Assembly: GCA_024640585.1 (NCBI GenBank)
Contig: JAHEEQ010000001.1
Span: forward strand, 1-50,146
Length of the DNA stretch: 50,146 bases
Source: Micrococcales bacterium
GTDB taxonomy: Bacteria > Actinomycetota > Actinomycetes > S36-B12 > UBA5976
Direction: 5' to 3'
Below the pieces are notes generated by a model. It searched no databases. It worked only from the letters and a program-made list of their open reading frames with translations, and was not told the origin of the DNA. How positions within the stretch are numbered: position 1 is the first letter of the stretch; each line of letters starts with the position of its first letter. Position numbers and translations under genes: made by a program. Of the stretch, positions 1 through 7,737 are shown one piece after another.

Positions 1-97
1 TAATCGGTCAGTGATTCTAGTTCGGTACTTGAATCATTAGTACACAGTTGCAAACTCCCCAACGCTGGTCGTCAACATCCTTGATCACATAGATTTC

Positions 98-307
98 ATG
101 AATACCAAACGCTCGATCATTGACTATGCCGCGAAGGCGCGAGAGTTTAATGAAGGTGTAACTAGCCCCAACACCATTCTCGTGACTAAGGCGGGCACAA
201 GCCTCTTTCGTATAGGTAAGCTCTTTAGTGAGATTCAAGAAATTGCGGACATGCCTGAATATCGGGAAGAGGGGGTAATGCCTTTGGACACCTATATTCG
301 CATCTGA
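98..307 (+). CDS. Doubtful small ORF, 69 aa
   Basis: An open frame of 69 codons begins at an ATG and runs to TGA. The product is hydrophilic and would be mostly helical, without a recognisable domain or signal peptide. No Shine-Dalgarno sequence precedes the ATG, and the frame stays open upstream to a stop at 38-40, so the ORF may be the tail of a decayed gene. A TTG-started frame on the opposite strand (17-238) covers the same bases and is no better supported. I do not recognise either product. Bases 308-463 after it hold no gene that I can support. Confidence 0.22.
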   Translation: MNTKRSIIDYAAKAREFNEGVTSPNTILVTKAGTSLFRIGKLFSEIQEIADMPEYREEGVMPLDTYIRI

Positions 308-463
308 AAACTGGTTTTAAAGATGTCGCAAACATTTCCCATTCACAAGTCGTTAATGGTTACTCGAAGTGGTCGATCAATCACATTAAGTGAATGAATG
401 AAACACATTAATTAATCTCAAAAAACCATTTAAAGCCTCTACAATCGGACCAAGGGGGTGAAC

Positions 464-622
464 ATGGAAATCATTATTTTATTGGTATGGGTGCTTTGCG
501 CCATCGTTTGTTATCAGCAAGCGGTTAAGAAGAACCTGAACGGTGCTCTTTGGGCCTTTTTAGGACTTATCTTTGGAATTTTTGCAATCATTGCGGTTTT
601 TGTTGTGCCTGCAAAAAACTAA
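464..622 (+). CDS. Small two-helix membrane protein, 52 aa
   Basis: This short gene starts at ATG 464 with a strong ribosome site (AAGGGGGTG, 452-460) four to five bases upstream and ends with TAA at 620-622. The product starts MEIIILLVWVLCAIVCYQQA, a first hydrophobic helix (about residues 2-18), then a short basic loop (VKKNLNGA) and a second helix (about 28-48). It ends in VVPAKN. The layout resembles other tiny inner-membrane proteins of unknown role. It is followed at once by a perfect terminator hairpin, which supports an independent transcription unit. No family name can be given. Confidence 0.7.
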   Translation: MEIIILLVWVLCAIVCYQQAVKKNLNGALWAFLGLIFGIFAIIAVFVVPAKN

Positions 623-627
623 AAGAG

Positions 628-672
628 AAAACAGTTCTTGGTGTTTTCTACCAAACACCAAGAACTGTTTTT
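628..672 (+). terminator. Strong intrinsic terminator, perfect 19-bp stem
   Basis: The arm 628-646 (AAAACAGTTCTTGGTGTTT) is the exact reverse complement of 653-671, with a six-base loop (TCTACC, 647-652). The 3' arm ends in five T residues, which fits a Rho-independent terminator for the small membrane-protein gene just upstream. The stem also carries an A-run on its other side, so it could work in both directions. Confidence 0.8.
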
Positions 673-871
673 AAATCTCAAAAAGAAGATCGCTTCTGAC
701 GTGAAGGGCAGCACATTGGCTAAATCACGTGCAAAGTCTGTTGTTAATTACTTGAAGGCTAAATTTGCTGATGCAACCTACAAGTCAATTCCAAACGGAA
801 AAGGCACTTCAACAAGTAATACTGCTCGCAAGGCAGTAATCAAAGTTACTTACACAACTCCAGTTGCTTAA
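638..871 (+). pseudogene. C-terminal remnant of an OmpA-like domain protein
   Basis: The frame opens inside the terminator hairpin (TTG 638) without a ribosome site, so it is not a normal gene start. From about 677 it reads SRAKSVVNYLKAKF, then an NGKG turn, then NTARKAVIKVTY. This order (helix with RA.SV..YL, glycine turn, N..RK.VI.V strand) matches the last part of the OmpA-like peptidoglycan-associated fold, which in secreted actinobacterial surface proteins is usually the C-terminal module. Signal peptide and the rest of the domain are absent. I read it as the surviving 3' end of a deleted surface-protein gene. It could instead be a short expressed peptide, but nothing supports translation. 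Confidence 0.45.
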
Positions 872-879
872 ATAACTAA

Positions 880-912
880 AAAAATGGGCCAGCGATGCGC
901 TGGCCCATTTTT
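880..912. terminator. Bidirectional intrinsic terminator
   Basis: AAAAATGGGCCAGCG (880-894) pairs perfectly with CGCTGGCCCATTTTT (898-912) around a three-base loop ATG. A-tract and T-tract flanks let it end transcription from both sides: the OmpA-like remnant on the plus strand and glutamate dehydrogenase, whose stop codon lies two bases away, on the minus strand. Confidence 0.9.
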
Positions 913-914
913 GT

Positions 915-2153
915 TTATGGGTACAAACCTCGCAGGCGATGAGCCTCTGCAACTCGATCAACACCAATCATTAGTGCTGCCTCACGCCAAGTAACTTTGC
1001 GTTCATTGGACATTGATTCGACATCATTAATTGCGCGAGTCATGATTGAAGACAAGTTTTCTTTTACTTCATCTGCCGACCAGAAGTAGTTTTGGTTGTC
1101 CTGCACCCATTCGAAGTAAGAAACAACCACACCTCCGGCGTTTGCCAAAATGTCCGGCACGACTAGAACACCATTGTCATTTAGAACTTTGTCTCCGCCC
1201 GATGTGGTCGGTGCATTCGCACCTTCGACAACAATCTTGGCTCTGATGTTCACAGCATTTTCATCAGTGATTGCATCCGCCAAGGCTGCCGGAATAAGTA
1301 CATCTACATCCAGTGCAATAAGTTCATCGTTTGTGAGTTGTTCGGTTCCAGGAGCATTCAGATTTCCATTTTCTCTAAAGTGATCCCAAAGTTCTGAAAC
1401 TGATTTAAATCCAGTGACAGCGCCACTCACATCGCTAACTGCAACAATATTCAAACCAAAGTTTTCAAGCGCAACAGCTGTCCAATAACCAACCTTGCCG
1501 AAACCTTGGATTGCAACACGAGTTTTCGCCGGATCCATACCTTTTGCTTTAAGTGCAGCCATTGTCGCAATTGCAACACCGTCACCAGTTGCAGAAGTGC
1601 GGCCGAGCGAACCTCCAAGCACAATTGGTTTTCCAGTTACAACGCCTGGAACAGAAAAACCTGCATTGACGGAATATGTATCCATCATCCAAGCCATGTT
1701 GCGTTCATCGGTTCCCATGTCTGGAGCTGGAATATCTTTTTCTGGTCCGATGATTGGCAAAATTTCAGATGTGTAGCGACGAGTTAGTCGCTCGTTTTCG
1801 GATAATGACAAATCGTGTGGATCAACCGCAATTCCACCTTTCGCTCCACCGTATGGAAGATTGGTCAATGCGCATTTCCAAGTCATCAACATTGCAAGTG
1901 CAACAGTTTCTTCCATGTCGATGGTTGGGTGGTAGCGAACACCACCTTTTGAAGGACCGCGAGTAGTTGAGTATTGAACGCGAAATCCTTTGTAGATTTC
2001 AACGTTTCCATTGTCGCGGCGAAGTGGAACTGCCACTTCCAAAATGCGGCGAGGTGTGGACAGTGTTTGCCACTCATTTTCAGATAGTTTAAGTAAATCA
2101 ACCGTGCGACGTAATTGCGCGCGGGCAGTATCTAGTGCTGACTCCGTTGTCAT
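915..2153 (-). CDS. gdhA: Glutamate dehydrogenase (Glu/Leu/Phe/Val dehydrogenase family)
   Basis: The 412-aa product is a full-length hexameric-type glutamate dehydrogenase, a cytoplasmic enzyme that interconverts glutamate with 2-oxoglutarate and ammonium using NAD(P). The substrate-binding stretch GPSKGGVRYHP (Lys69) and the catalytic-lysine motif PYGGAKGGI (Lys105) are intact, and the Rossmann fold shows IQGFGKVG near residue 215. Length and motif spacing match the 410-430 aa family members. Cofactor preference cannot be read safely. Leucine or phenylalanine dehydrogenases share the fold but are shorter (about 350-370 aa), so glutamate is the better call. It is a single gene with its own terminator; a small membrane-protein gene lies upstream on the same strand after 53 bases. 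Confidence 0.93.
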   Translation of the reverse strand: MTTESALDTARAQLRRTVDLLKLSENEWQTLSTPRRILEVAVPLRRDNGNVEIYKGFRVQYSTTRGPSKGGVRYHPTIDMEETVALAMLMTWKCALTNLPYGGAKGGIAVDPHDLSLSENERLTRRYTSEILPIIGPEKDIPAPDMGTDERNMAWMMDTYSVNAGFSVPGVVTGKPIVLGGSLGRTSATGDGVAIATMAALKAKGMDPAKTRVAIQGFGKVGYWTAVALENFGLNIVAVSDVSGAVTGFKSVSELWDHFRENGNLNAPGTEQLTNDELIALDVDVLIPAALADAITDENAVNIRAKIVVEGANAPTTSGGDKVLNDNGVLVVPDILANAGGVVVSYFEWVQDNQNYFWSADEVKENLSSIMTRAINDVESMSNERKVTWREAALMIGVDRVAEAHRLRGLYP

Positions 2154-2206
2154 AACTTGAGCGTACGCCTGAGAGTAAATGACAGCAAGTTCGCAATGCG
2201 TCCGGT

Positions 2207-2512
2207 TTAATTACTTTCGTCTAATTTTTTATTTTTTTCTGCAGTCGTAACCATTGCAGTTCCGAGCACAAATAAGCCGGCTGGTGAATATGGGTACAAC
2301 CAGTCAGGCATATTCAAATGAAGTTGTTCATAAATATTGATTTGAAAGATCCAATGGCAAGCCACATCAATGAATCCGATGATGATTAACCCTATGCCTG
2401 CTATTCGCATTCTTGGCCCTCCATTAGTTGGTGAGCGAAGAATGCCATTCAGATCATAAATTCTGTGGATAATCTCAAGAAATTCCACATTATGAGCCTG
2501 ACTTTTACGCAT
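2207..2512 (-). CDS. Small membrane protein of unknown function, 101 aa
   Basis: The product has a polar N-terminal third with a short amphipathic segment, then MRIAGIGLIIIGFIDVACHW (helix about 35-54), a loop containing MPDWLYPYSP, and a second helix (about 78-91) before a charged tail (TTAEKNKKLDESN). The ATG at 2512 begins MRKSQAHNV; a second possible start is the Met at residue 35, just before the first helix. No domain is recognised. It lies upstream of glutamate dehydrogenase on the same strand and is divergent from the CHAP gene, so it may share a promoter region with either. Codon use resembles the neighbours, which supports a real gene. Confidence 0.55.
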   Translation of the reverse strand: MRKSQAHNVEFLEIIHRIYDLNGILRSPTNGGPRMRIAGIGLIIIGFIDVACHWIFQINIYEQLHLNMPDWLYPYSPAGLFVLGTAMVTTAEKNKKLDESN

Positions 2513-2546
2513 AAATGTCCGATTTAGTGCGATTTTTCAAGTTTTC

Positions 2547-2569
2547 GGACTAGCCAAGATAACTAGTCC
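2547..2569. promoter_or_regulatory. Perfect 7-bp inverted repeat in a divergent spacer
   Basis: GGACTAG (2547-2553) and CTAGTCC (2563-2569) flank nine bases. The repeat sits in the 75-bp space between two divergent genes, 18 bases before the CHAP-protein ATG. It could be an operator or a 5'-leader hairpin; no T-tract follows, so it is not a terminator. Confidence 0.35.
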
Positions 2570-2587
2570 ACGCCTACTTTCCGCCAA

Positions 2588-3106
2588 ATGCGCATCCAGA
2601 AAATAGGAATCATGGCCGTGGCTTTCATGGTCACGTTTGCTATTGGTCTTCTTGGATCCGCCCCAGTTTCAGCTCATAGCGGCGTCCTTTGCAGCTCTTG
2701 GCAATGGAAGTGCGACGGAAATCTTGGGTACAACCCGCATCATTCGTATTGGCGACAACTAACTGGTCACAACTGCACCAACTATGTGGCCTTCCGCATG
2801 ATTCGCGATGGAGCACCTAAGAAGTTTGGTCCTTTCAATGGCAATGCAACTGTTTGGGATGACTATTTCAAACGCCATGGTTTCGTTGTCAACCACAAAC
2901 CTGCAGTCGGTTCAATCGCTCAATGGAATAGTTATGAACTTAGTTCAGCAGCTGGCCATGTTGCGTATGTATCAAAAGTTGGAAAGAACTGGATCATCGT
3001 GGATGAAGATGCTTGGGGTGGGCAGAACTACCGCCGAAAAATTTACAAGCATGATTGGAATTGGCCAGGCCGTTTCATTCACATAGACAAGAAAAAGAAG
3101 AACTAA
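2588..3106 (+). CDS. Secreted CHAP-domain amidase/peptidase
   Basis: The 172-aa product begins with a classic signal peptide (MRIQKIGIMA, hydrophobic core, cleavage likely after APVSA at residue 29). The mature part is a single CHAP domain: the nucleophile Cys63 lies in GHNCTNYVA and the general-base His124 in AAGHVAYV, followed by an acidic IIVDEDAWGG stretch. CHAP enzymes cut peptide or amide bonds in peptidoglycan, so a role in wall turnover outside the membrane is likely. No cell-wall-binding module is attached. No good ribosome site precedes the ATG; translation may be from a short or leaderless transcript. The gene overlaps the convergent histidine-kinase gene by four bases. Confidence 0.85.
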   Translation: MRIQKIGIMAVAFMVTFAIGLLGSAPVSAHSGVLCSSWQWKCDGNLGYNPHHSYWRQLTGHNCTNYVAFRMIRDGAPKKFGPFNGNATVWDDYFKRHGFVVNHKPAVGSIAQWNSYELSSAAGHVAYVSKVGKNWIIVDEDAWGGQNYRRKIYKHDWNWPGRFIHIDKKKKN

Positions 3107-5304
3107 ACCACCACTTGTTCTACAAAAATAATTTTATCTCCATCAGCATCTTCAACATAAACCTTTAATTCTTCTGAGTTGTACTTATTAAGCGCATCAA
3201 GCGATGCACGTTTTGAAGTGCTAGCAGAAACTTTTATTACCAGGATACTTGAATTGGTATCAGCAAGTACTTGAATCGAAGTTTTAGAATCACGCGAACT
3301 AGAAACCAATCTCTTTAATTCATCTAATAAATCATCACTTAATTCCGCGAGTAAACCCTGATCTCTGACGGCCAACACTTTCATATATACATTTACACTT
3401 GCCGCATGTTGAACAATTGCTAGCGCAGCCTTAGCAAATCCGCCAGAGGTTTTTGGGTCTACCTGAATGATGGCTCGGATCAAACTATCTAATCTTTTCA
3501 GCGAGTTCTTGTTTACCGTAGACAGATACTCTTCTTTAGCGATTGCAGATAGCGTTTTGGTTGCCTCGGAAATAGCAGAATCAAGCTCGCTCGCGAGATC
3601 TGCTACTGCCATGGCTGCCGAACTTTCTCTCAATTCCAATTCACTTAAGTCTTCAGATTCATTGAGTCTTCGAGTTGTGCGGGCACTACTGAAAATTACT
3701 GCACCAGCGAAAGCTGGAATTGCGTACCCCGTGTTCAATGATGCGATGGCTGTACCAGAAGTTTCTGGCTCTATTAGAAAACGGAACGCGATGAGTGAGA
3801 TAAACCAAGGGAAACTAACCGTCAAGAATTTAAGATTTTGAGCCCAAGTTGTTATTGCAACAAGAGCAAATCCAGTAAGAACCGCATTGATTGCTAGCAG
3901 ATCGATGGAAAATGTATTTGGAATAGCAAAGTAGGTTGAGATTCCTTGAATTGTGCCCACGATTCCAGTTCCGATGATGATTGGATTGGATAGCGGAACT
4001 TTTCGAAAAGTCACAAGTGCTGCGAAAATCGTCAATGCAAATGTAGAGACAGCCGTAATTTGCTCGAAAATGTTTCCATTTTCGAAAAGACCGAGTGTAA
4101 ATAGAACGCCACCAACGGCATTCCCTGCTGTGACTGCTGAGATTGAAATTCTTCCAACATCGGTTGCGCTAAGTGTTCTACTGGAAGGTTTACGCATTTT
4201 TAGAGCAACCGAGAGTTCAACACCATTGATACGACGGAAAAGTTTTGCATTGATTTCATTCAGTGTTTCTTTTATCACAACACCTTGACCAATTCCAGAT
4301 TCAAAATTGCTGGTTGAGTCCTTGCCATTGTGAAAAAGTTCGATTCTTAATACCCCGTAAACTGAAGATGCTTTAGAAGTAATTCTTGTTGCACCTGCAT
4401 GCCTTTCAAAGTTACGGCTTATTTCTACTATCACAGAACGAAGTGCAGAATAGATATTTATCGGAATCTCAGTTCCAGCTCCAGAAATATTTAGATCAAT
4501 TTCTATACCTAGTGAATCTTGAACTTGTGCCATTAAATCCGAAAAATTCTGTTCAGTGGATTGTGGAACCGGAATTAGTCTCTTTCTGGAGTTCAATTGC
4601 TTTTTGAGTTCTTTGAAGTCTACATTTTTTGAATCTAGAACAGCTCTAATGTCATTTAGAACCGTTTCATGTGTGTGAATAAGAAGCTCTCGCCAAGTCC
4701 GAGTTCTTTCCTGTAATTCGATTGCTGATTCCCTACTTTCAAGCATCCTCTTATTGAGTGTGTCACGTGCGCGAACGAATTCCAATTGCGGAAACCAAGA
4801 GCGATAAAACCAAATCGCCACAACTATTAATTGGATTACCGAGAAAGTTCTAATTGGAATTTCATTCTTGAAAATTTCGGTTGGGTGGCCGATTCTCATA
4901 ACGAGAATAGACATAAGAATTACGCTCACCATTACATAACCAAAAATCCACTTCTTAGGCAATGTTGAAATAGCAAGCACAACGCTCAAGAAGATAGCGG
5001 TTGATGCAGTTGCTTGAATGTCGCTATTCGATCCTTGAAAGGTTAAAGTTAAAGATGTCGTGAACAATGCAATTAAAGCAAGTAAAGAAGAGAAGTCCTC
5101 CTTATAAAAAATCATGCTTGAAAAGAGAAAAAGATAGGCCAACGCAACAGCGCCTATGCTAAAAATTCCTCGATCTGTGGAGTAAAAAATGAAAATCAGA
5201 TTGAAGGCAATAACGTACATTGTTGAAATAATCAGTGCTGTAAGTCGAGAAGCCGAATGAACTGAAGCGAGTTCAGGCGACTCGATGTATGTGAACTGCT
5301 TCAA
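3103..5304 (-). CDS. Membrane sensor histidine kinase with a second, degenerate kinase-like half
   Basis: The 733-aa product starts at a TTG overlapping the response-regulator stop by four bases, so the two are translationally coupled. Residues 20-170 hold about six transmembrane helices. A helical segment with ITHTHET-like phosphoacceptor sequence follows (IHTHETVLNDIR; His212, resembling the HDTVL motif of NarL-partner kinases). The ATP-binding part has an N-box-like EISRNFERHAGA (294-305) and a G-box GIGQG (337-341). Then the plan repeats: a second set of helices (about 385-545), a helical segment (555-620) and a C-terminal alpha/beta stretch ending at 733 in which no N- or G-box can be seen. 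The signal is unknown. The first half looks active but divergent; the second half is probably sensory or regulatory. Confidence 0.72.
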   Translation of the reverse strand: MKQFTYIESPELASVHSASRLTALIISTMYVIAFNLIFIFYSTDRGIFSIGAVALAYLFLFSSMIFYKEDFSSLLALIALFTTSLTLTFQGSNSDIQATASTAIFLSVVLAISTLPKKWIFGYVMVSVILMSILVMRIGHPTEIFKNEIPIRTFSVIQLIVVAIWFYRSWFPQLEFVRARDTLNKRMLESRESAIELQERTRTWRELLIHTHETVLNDIRAVLDSKNVDFKELKKQLNSRKRLIPVPQSTEQNFSDLMAQVQDSLGIEIDLNISGAGTEIPINIYSALRSVIVEISRNFERHAGATRITSKASSVYGVLRIELFHNGKDSTSNFESGIGQGVVIKETLNEINAKLFRRINGVELSVALKMRKPSSRTLSATDVGRISISAVTAGNAVGGVLFTLGLFENGNIFEQITAVSTFALTIFAALVTFRKVPLSNPIIIGTGIVGTIQGISTYFAIPNTFSIDLLAINAVLTGFALVAITTWAQNLKFLTVSFPWFISLIAFRFLIEPETSGTAIASLNTGYAIPAFAGAVIFSSARTTRRLNESEDLSELELRESSAAMAVADLASELDSAISEATKTLSAIAKEEYLSTVNKNSLKRLDSLIRAIIQVDPKTSGGFAKAALAIVQHAASVNVYMKVLAVRDQGLLAELSDDLLDELKRLVSSSRDSKTSIQVLADTNSSILVIKVSASTSKRASLDALNKYNSEELKVYVEDADGDKIIFVEQVVV

Positions 5305-5945
5305 GGGAGAAGTCCCTCTTGCACGGCTTGCTTGTAGAGGTCAGTCTTGGTCGACACAGGATTTCCGGATTTGGAATATTTCTCGCGAACCCGTTTGATG
5401 TATTCGCTTGCAGTCCCAGGTTTGATATTCATTTTCCTAGCAACTGCGTCTAATTTGAGACCAGATGCGTACAACACCATGGCTTCGCGTTCGCGTTCGG
5501 AAAGGCTAACCGTGAAATCATATCGAAATAGAATTGCAGCCAAGTCGCGCGATGTTGATTTTTCACCTTTTAATGTGAGTTCAACGCATTCCATAAATTC
5601 ATCAAGTTCTGCATTCTTAGAAACAAATCCAAGTGCGCCAGCGATTAACGAACTACGAACTACGCCAGGATCTGCTAATGCGCTAACAATAAGAATTGGG
5701 CAATTCGCCTCAACTAAATCCATAGTGTTTTGGATTGGCGAGCGGCTATCGCCTAAATTCAAATCCAAAATTACGCAGGATGCTGGCTGAACAGTTAAAA
5801 CCTTCAGAGCTTCACTAATCGACGGTCCAGAATAGATAATTGTTGAATTGCAATATTCGGCTAAAAGGCGACCTGTAATAGCAGTGCGCACAATTGGATG
5901 ATCTTCAATAATTGCGAACGTTGGTGTTTCTATGATGCCAACCAC
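5301..5945 (-). CDS. NarL/LuxR-family response regulator
   Basis: The 214-aa protein has an N-terminal receiver domain with the acidic pair in AIIEDHP (Glu14, Asp15), phosphoacceptor Asp61 in VILDLNL, the switch Ser in IVSALAD and the conserved Lys in FVSKNAE. A LuxR-type helix-turn-helix follows (LSEREREAMVLYASGL, then PGTASEYIKRVREKY). It should be phosphorylated by the kinase encoded immediately downstream and then bind DNA. The start is GTG 5945; a weak AGG lies upstream. Targets are not visible, though the SGNH/PD40 pair and the CHAP gene are neighbours. The call is firm; the stimulus is unknown. Confidence 0.9.
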   Translation of the reverse strand: MVGIIETPTFAIIEDHPIVRTAITGRLLAEYCNSTIIYSGPSISEALKVLTVQPASCVILDLNLGDSRSPIQNTMDLVEANCPILIVSALADPGVVRSSLIAGALGFVSKNAELDEFMECVELTLKGEKSTSRDLAAILFRYDFTVSLSEREREAMVLYASGLKLDAVARKMNIKPGTASEYIKRVREKYSKSGNPVSTKTDLYKQAVQEGLLP

Positions 5946-6009
5946 ATGGGTAGCCTAAGAGGAATTTCAACCTGTAAAATTTAAGAATGTCCCCTATTTT
6001 TGGACGAGG

Positions 6010-6597
6010 CTAGTTAGTTTTGCGGAGCCAGAGGTCTGCCATCAATTGGTGTCCAAGTACAGATGGATGAATACCGTCATCTGCAAGTTCTTCGATGGTG
6101 TGCTTTCCAATCAAACTGTTTAGATATTCGTCGAAAGGCACAAGTTTTGCATGGTATTTATTTGCTAGCTTGTGTACGACCGCAATTTTCGGATCTAAAT
6201 CTTCACGCCAAGACTCCATCTCAGGTTTTATGTGAAGTAAAAATGGTTCACACAAAATAAATTCTGGATTGCAGGCGGCTTTTGTTTTCGCGAGCACTTC
6301 ATCGTAGTTTCTTTCAAAGTCTTCAACGCTGGTTGGGTCGTTGTCGTCGTAGCGTCGCCAGGTGTCGTTTATGCCAATCGCGATTGAAACGCGAGTTGGA
6401 TTATGCGCAAGCACATCTTCATCCCAACGTGCAATTAGATCTACAAGGCGGTGGCCGCTTGTGCCTACGTTGATAATTTTTCCGGCTAGTTTTCCACTGT
6501 TGACGATGTCGCGAACATAACCGTCGCCATAAGGTGGCAAGTTCAGTCGTCCGCAATCAGTAACACTGTCGCCAATAAATACTGTGGTTTGTGACAT
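6010..6597 (-). CDS. Cytoplasmic SGNH/GDSL hydrolase
   Basis: The 195-aa product carries all four SGNH blocks: FIGDSVTD (Ser nucleophile, residue 11), NVGTSG (Gly), GINDTW (Asn) and DGIHPSVLGH (Asp/His). There is no signal peptide, so it should act in the cytoplasm on esters such as acetylated sugars or acyl groups. It closely resembles lysophospholipase L1-like and carbohydrate esterases; the substrate cannot be told. The gene starts at ATG 6597 with an AAGGAAT site that overlaps the end of the upstream PD40 gene, so the two are co-transcribed. Confidence 0.85.
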   Translation of the reverse strand: MSQTTVFIGDSVTDCGRLNLPPYGDGYVRDIVNSGKLAGKIINVGTSGHRLVDLIARWDEDVLAHNPTRVSIAIGINDTWRRYDDNDPTSVEDFERNYDEVLAKTKAACNPEFILCEPFLLHIKPEMESWREDLDPKIAVVHKLANKYHAKLVPFDEYLNSLIGKHTIEELADDGIHPSVLGHQLMADLWLRKTN

Positions 6598-6606
6598 TTC
6601 TATTCC

Positions 6607-7617
6607 TTACTCGGGCATTGGTGCGTTTGCGGACCAAGCTGGTCCTAACTCTAAAGTGTGTGAATTTACTTTTGTATTAAATGCATCCATGCTATAAACC
6701 TTTTTATATTTTCGGTCTGCAATCATCAAGTTGTATCCGCCTTTGTACATATTCTTAAATGGAATAGGACAGGTCGATACGTAGAAAATAAAGCGTTTTG
6801 CTGCCTTGTATGGGAATGCATCCGAGTTGTCACAGTAATTGCTGCCAAAGAAAAGTGGAACAGCCTTGGTGCCATCAAAGAAACCAAACATCAATCTGTC
6901 ATGGCGAGTTGCTTGAACTTCGGTGAACAGATATTTACTAGCACTAACATTTATTGGGTAGTAAGCAGAAGTAATTTTCTTTCGCCAAATTTTACGTTCA
7001 GTGCCATCGCTGTTTCGCAGCCAAATAGAGCCTTCACGCTCGAATAGCAAACTCAATCCGTCGCTTGTGTAGTACGGCATTGAAGATTCGGGTTTTCCAA
7101 CTGTTAAGTACTGAAGATTTGTTCCATCAATTTCTATTGTGGCAAGAACACCATTTTCTTTATAAGTGATTGTGTGACCATTTGGTGAAAACTTTGGATC
7201 TTCGTCTCGTTTATCGTTTGGCCCCGTAAGGTTTATTGGGTCAGCCCATTTGGTTCCATCCCAATGCGAAACAAATACATCCCATTCATTTTCTTCCAGG
7301 CCGGTTTGAGTGCCCATGAATGTGATAGCGGTGCCATCGGCGTTTGGATGGAAGTTCAAGGGCGACTTTGCGCTAACCCACTCTTTATCAATGCGAATTA
7401 AACGACCAGTTGCAAGATCCAACTCGAAACCTTTAGATGCCCAATCGCCATATTCAATGTAGCGGTGGTAAAAAAGTTTGCCAGTAAGACCAAATGAAGC
7501 CATTTTTGGTGAGATGACTGGAATTCTGGCTGTAGCTGGGGAGCTCGCACCTGCACTAATTCCCCAAAAAAGGGCAATAGATAGGCCCATAGATAACAAC
7601 TTGGTTTCAGTACGCAT
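6607..7617 (-). CDS. Secreted TolB-like (PD40) beta-propeller protein
   Basis: The start chosen is ATG 7617 because AGGGG lies four to five bases upstream and the product then begins with a signal peptide (MRTETKLLSMGLSIALFWGI, cleavage near ASSPATA). A longer frame reaches 7647 but adds only MLVKGSDRGF. The mature protein is rich in WD40-like/PD40 blades, seen as FHPNADGTAITFMG, FSPNGHTITYKENG and YYTSDGLSLLFEREG. Such propellers bind proteins or glycans outside the membrane. It shares an operon with the SGNH hydrolase downstream and is divergent from the sugar-binding-protein gene. No enzyme activity is suggested. Confidence 0.7.
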   Translation of the reverse strand: MRTETKLLSMGLSIALFWGISAGASSPATARIPVISPKMASFGLTGKLFYHRYIEYGDWASKGFELDLATGRLIRIDKEWVSAKSPLNFHPNADGTAITFMGTQTGLEENEWDVFVSHWDGTKWADPINLTGPNDKRDEDPKFSPNGHTITYKENGVLATIEIDGTNLQYLTVGKPESSMPYYTSDGLSLLFEREGSIWLRNSDGTERKIWRKKITSAYYPINVSASKYLFTEVQATRHDRLMFGFFDGTKAVPLFFGSNYCDNSDAFPYKAAKRFIFYVSTCPIPFKNMYKGGYNLMIADRKYKKVYSMDAFNTKVNSHTLELGPAWSANAPMPE

Positions 7618-7636
7618 AAAACCCCTATCCGAACCC

Positions 7637-7664
7637 TTGACAAGCATTTGCTGTCGTGTAAGTT
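7637..7664 (+). promoter_or_regulatory. Probable promoter of the amino-sugar ABC transporter
   Basis: TTGACA (7637-7642) and TAAGTT (7659-7664) are separated by 16 bases and lie about 75 bases before the binding-protein ATG. The -35 box is a perfect consensus; the -10 box keeps TA...T. An operator-like GTTACCCTAAC overlaps its downstream edge, as would be expected for repression by the ROK regulator encoded 5 kb away. Confidence 0.5.
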
Positions 7665-7672
7665 ACCCTAAC
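7662..7672. promoter_or_regulatory. Candidate ROK operator GTTA-CCC-TAAC
   Basis: The site has perfect GTTA/TAAC arms around CCC. A closely related sequence, TGTAAAGTATCCTAAC, stands before the ROK regulator gene (13054-13069), against TGTAAGTTACCCTAAC here (one gap, two changes). Shared motifs before a transporter gene and its presumed regulator suggest a common repressor site. This is inference from two sites only. Confidence 0.35.
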
Positions 7673-7737
7673 ACAAGGCAGTAGGGAACTAAATAATTGG
7701 TTGCAACCAAACCTTACTTGCTGGGAGAGAGGAAGAT

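Noticed and set aside
17..238. TTG-started minus-strand ORF over the window start
   Set aside because: No ribosome site, no recognisable domain, and it overlaps another doubtful ORF; neither can be preferred.
1046..2101. Several plus- and minus-strand frames within glutamate dehydrogenase
   Set aside because: Shadows of the strongly supported gdhA frame; low-complexity Ser/Thr/Ala composition and no starts with ribosome sites.
3467..3841. 124-aa frame opposite the histidine kinase
   Set aside because: Antisense shadow of the kinase reading frame; no ribosome site or domain.
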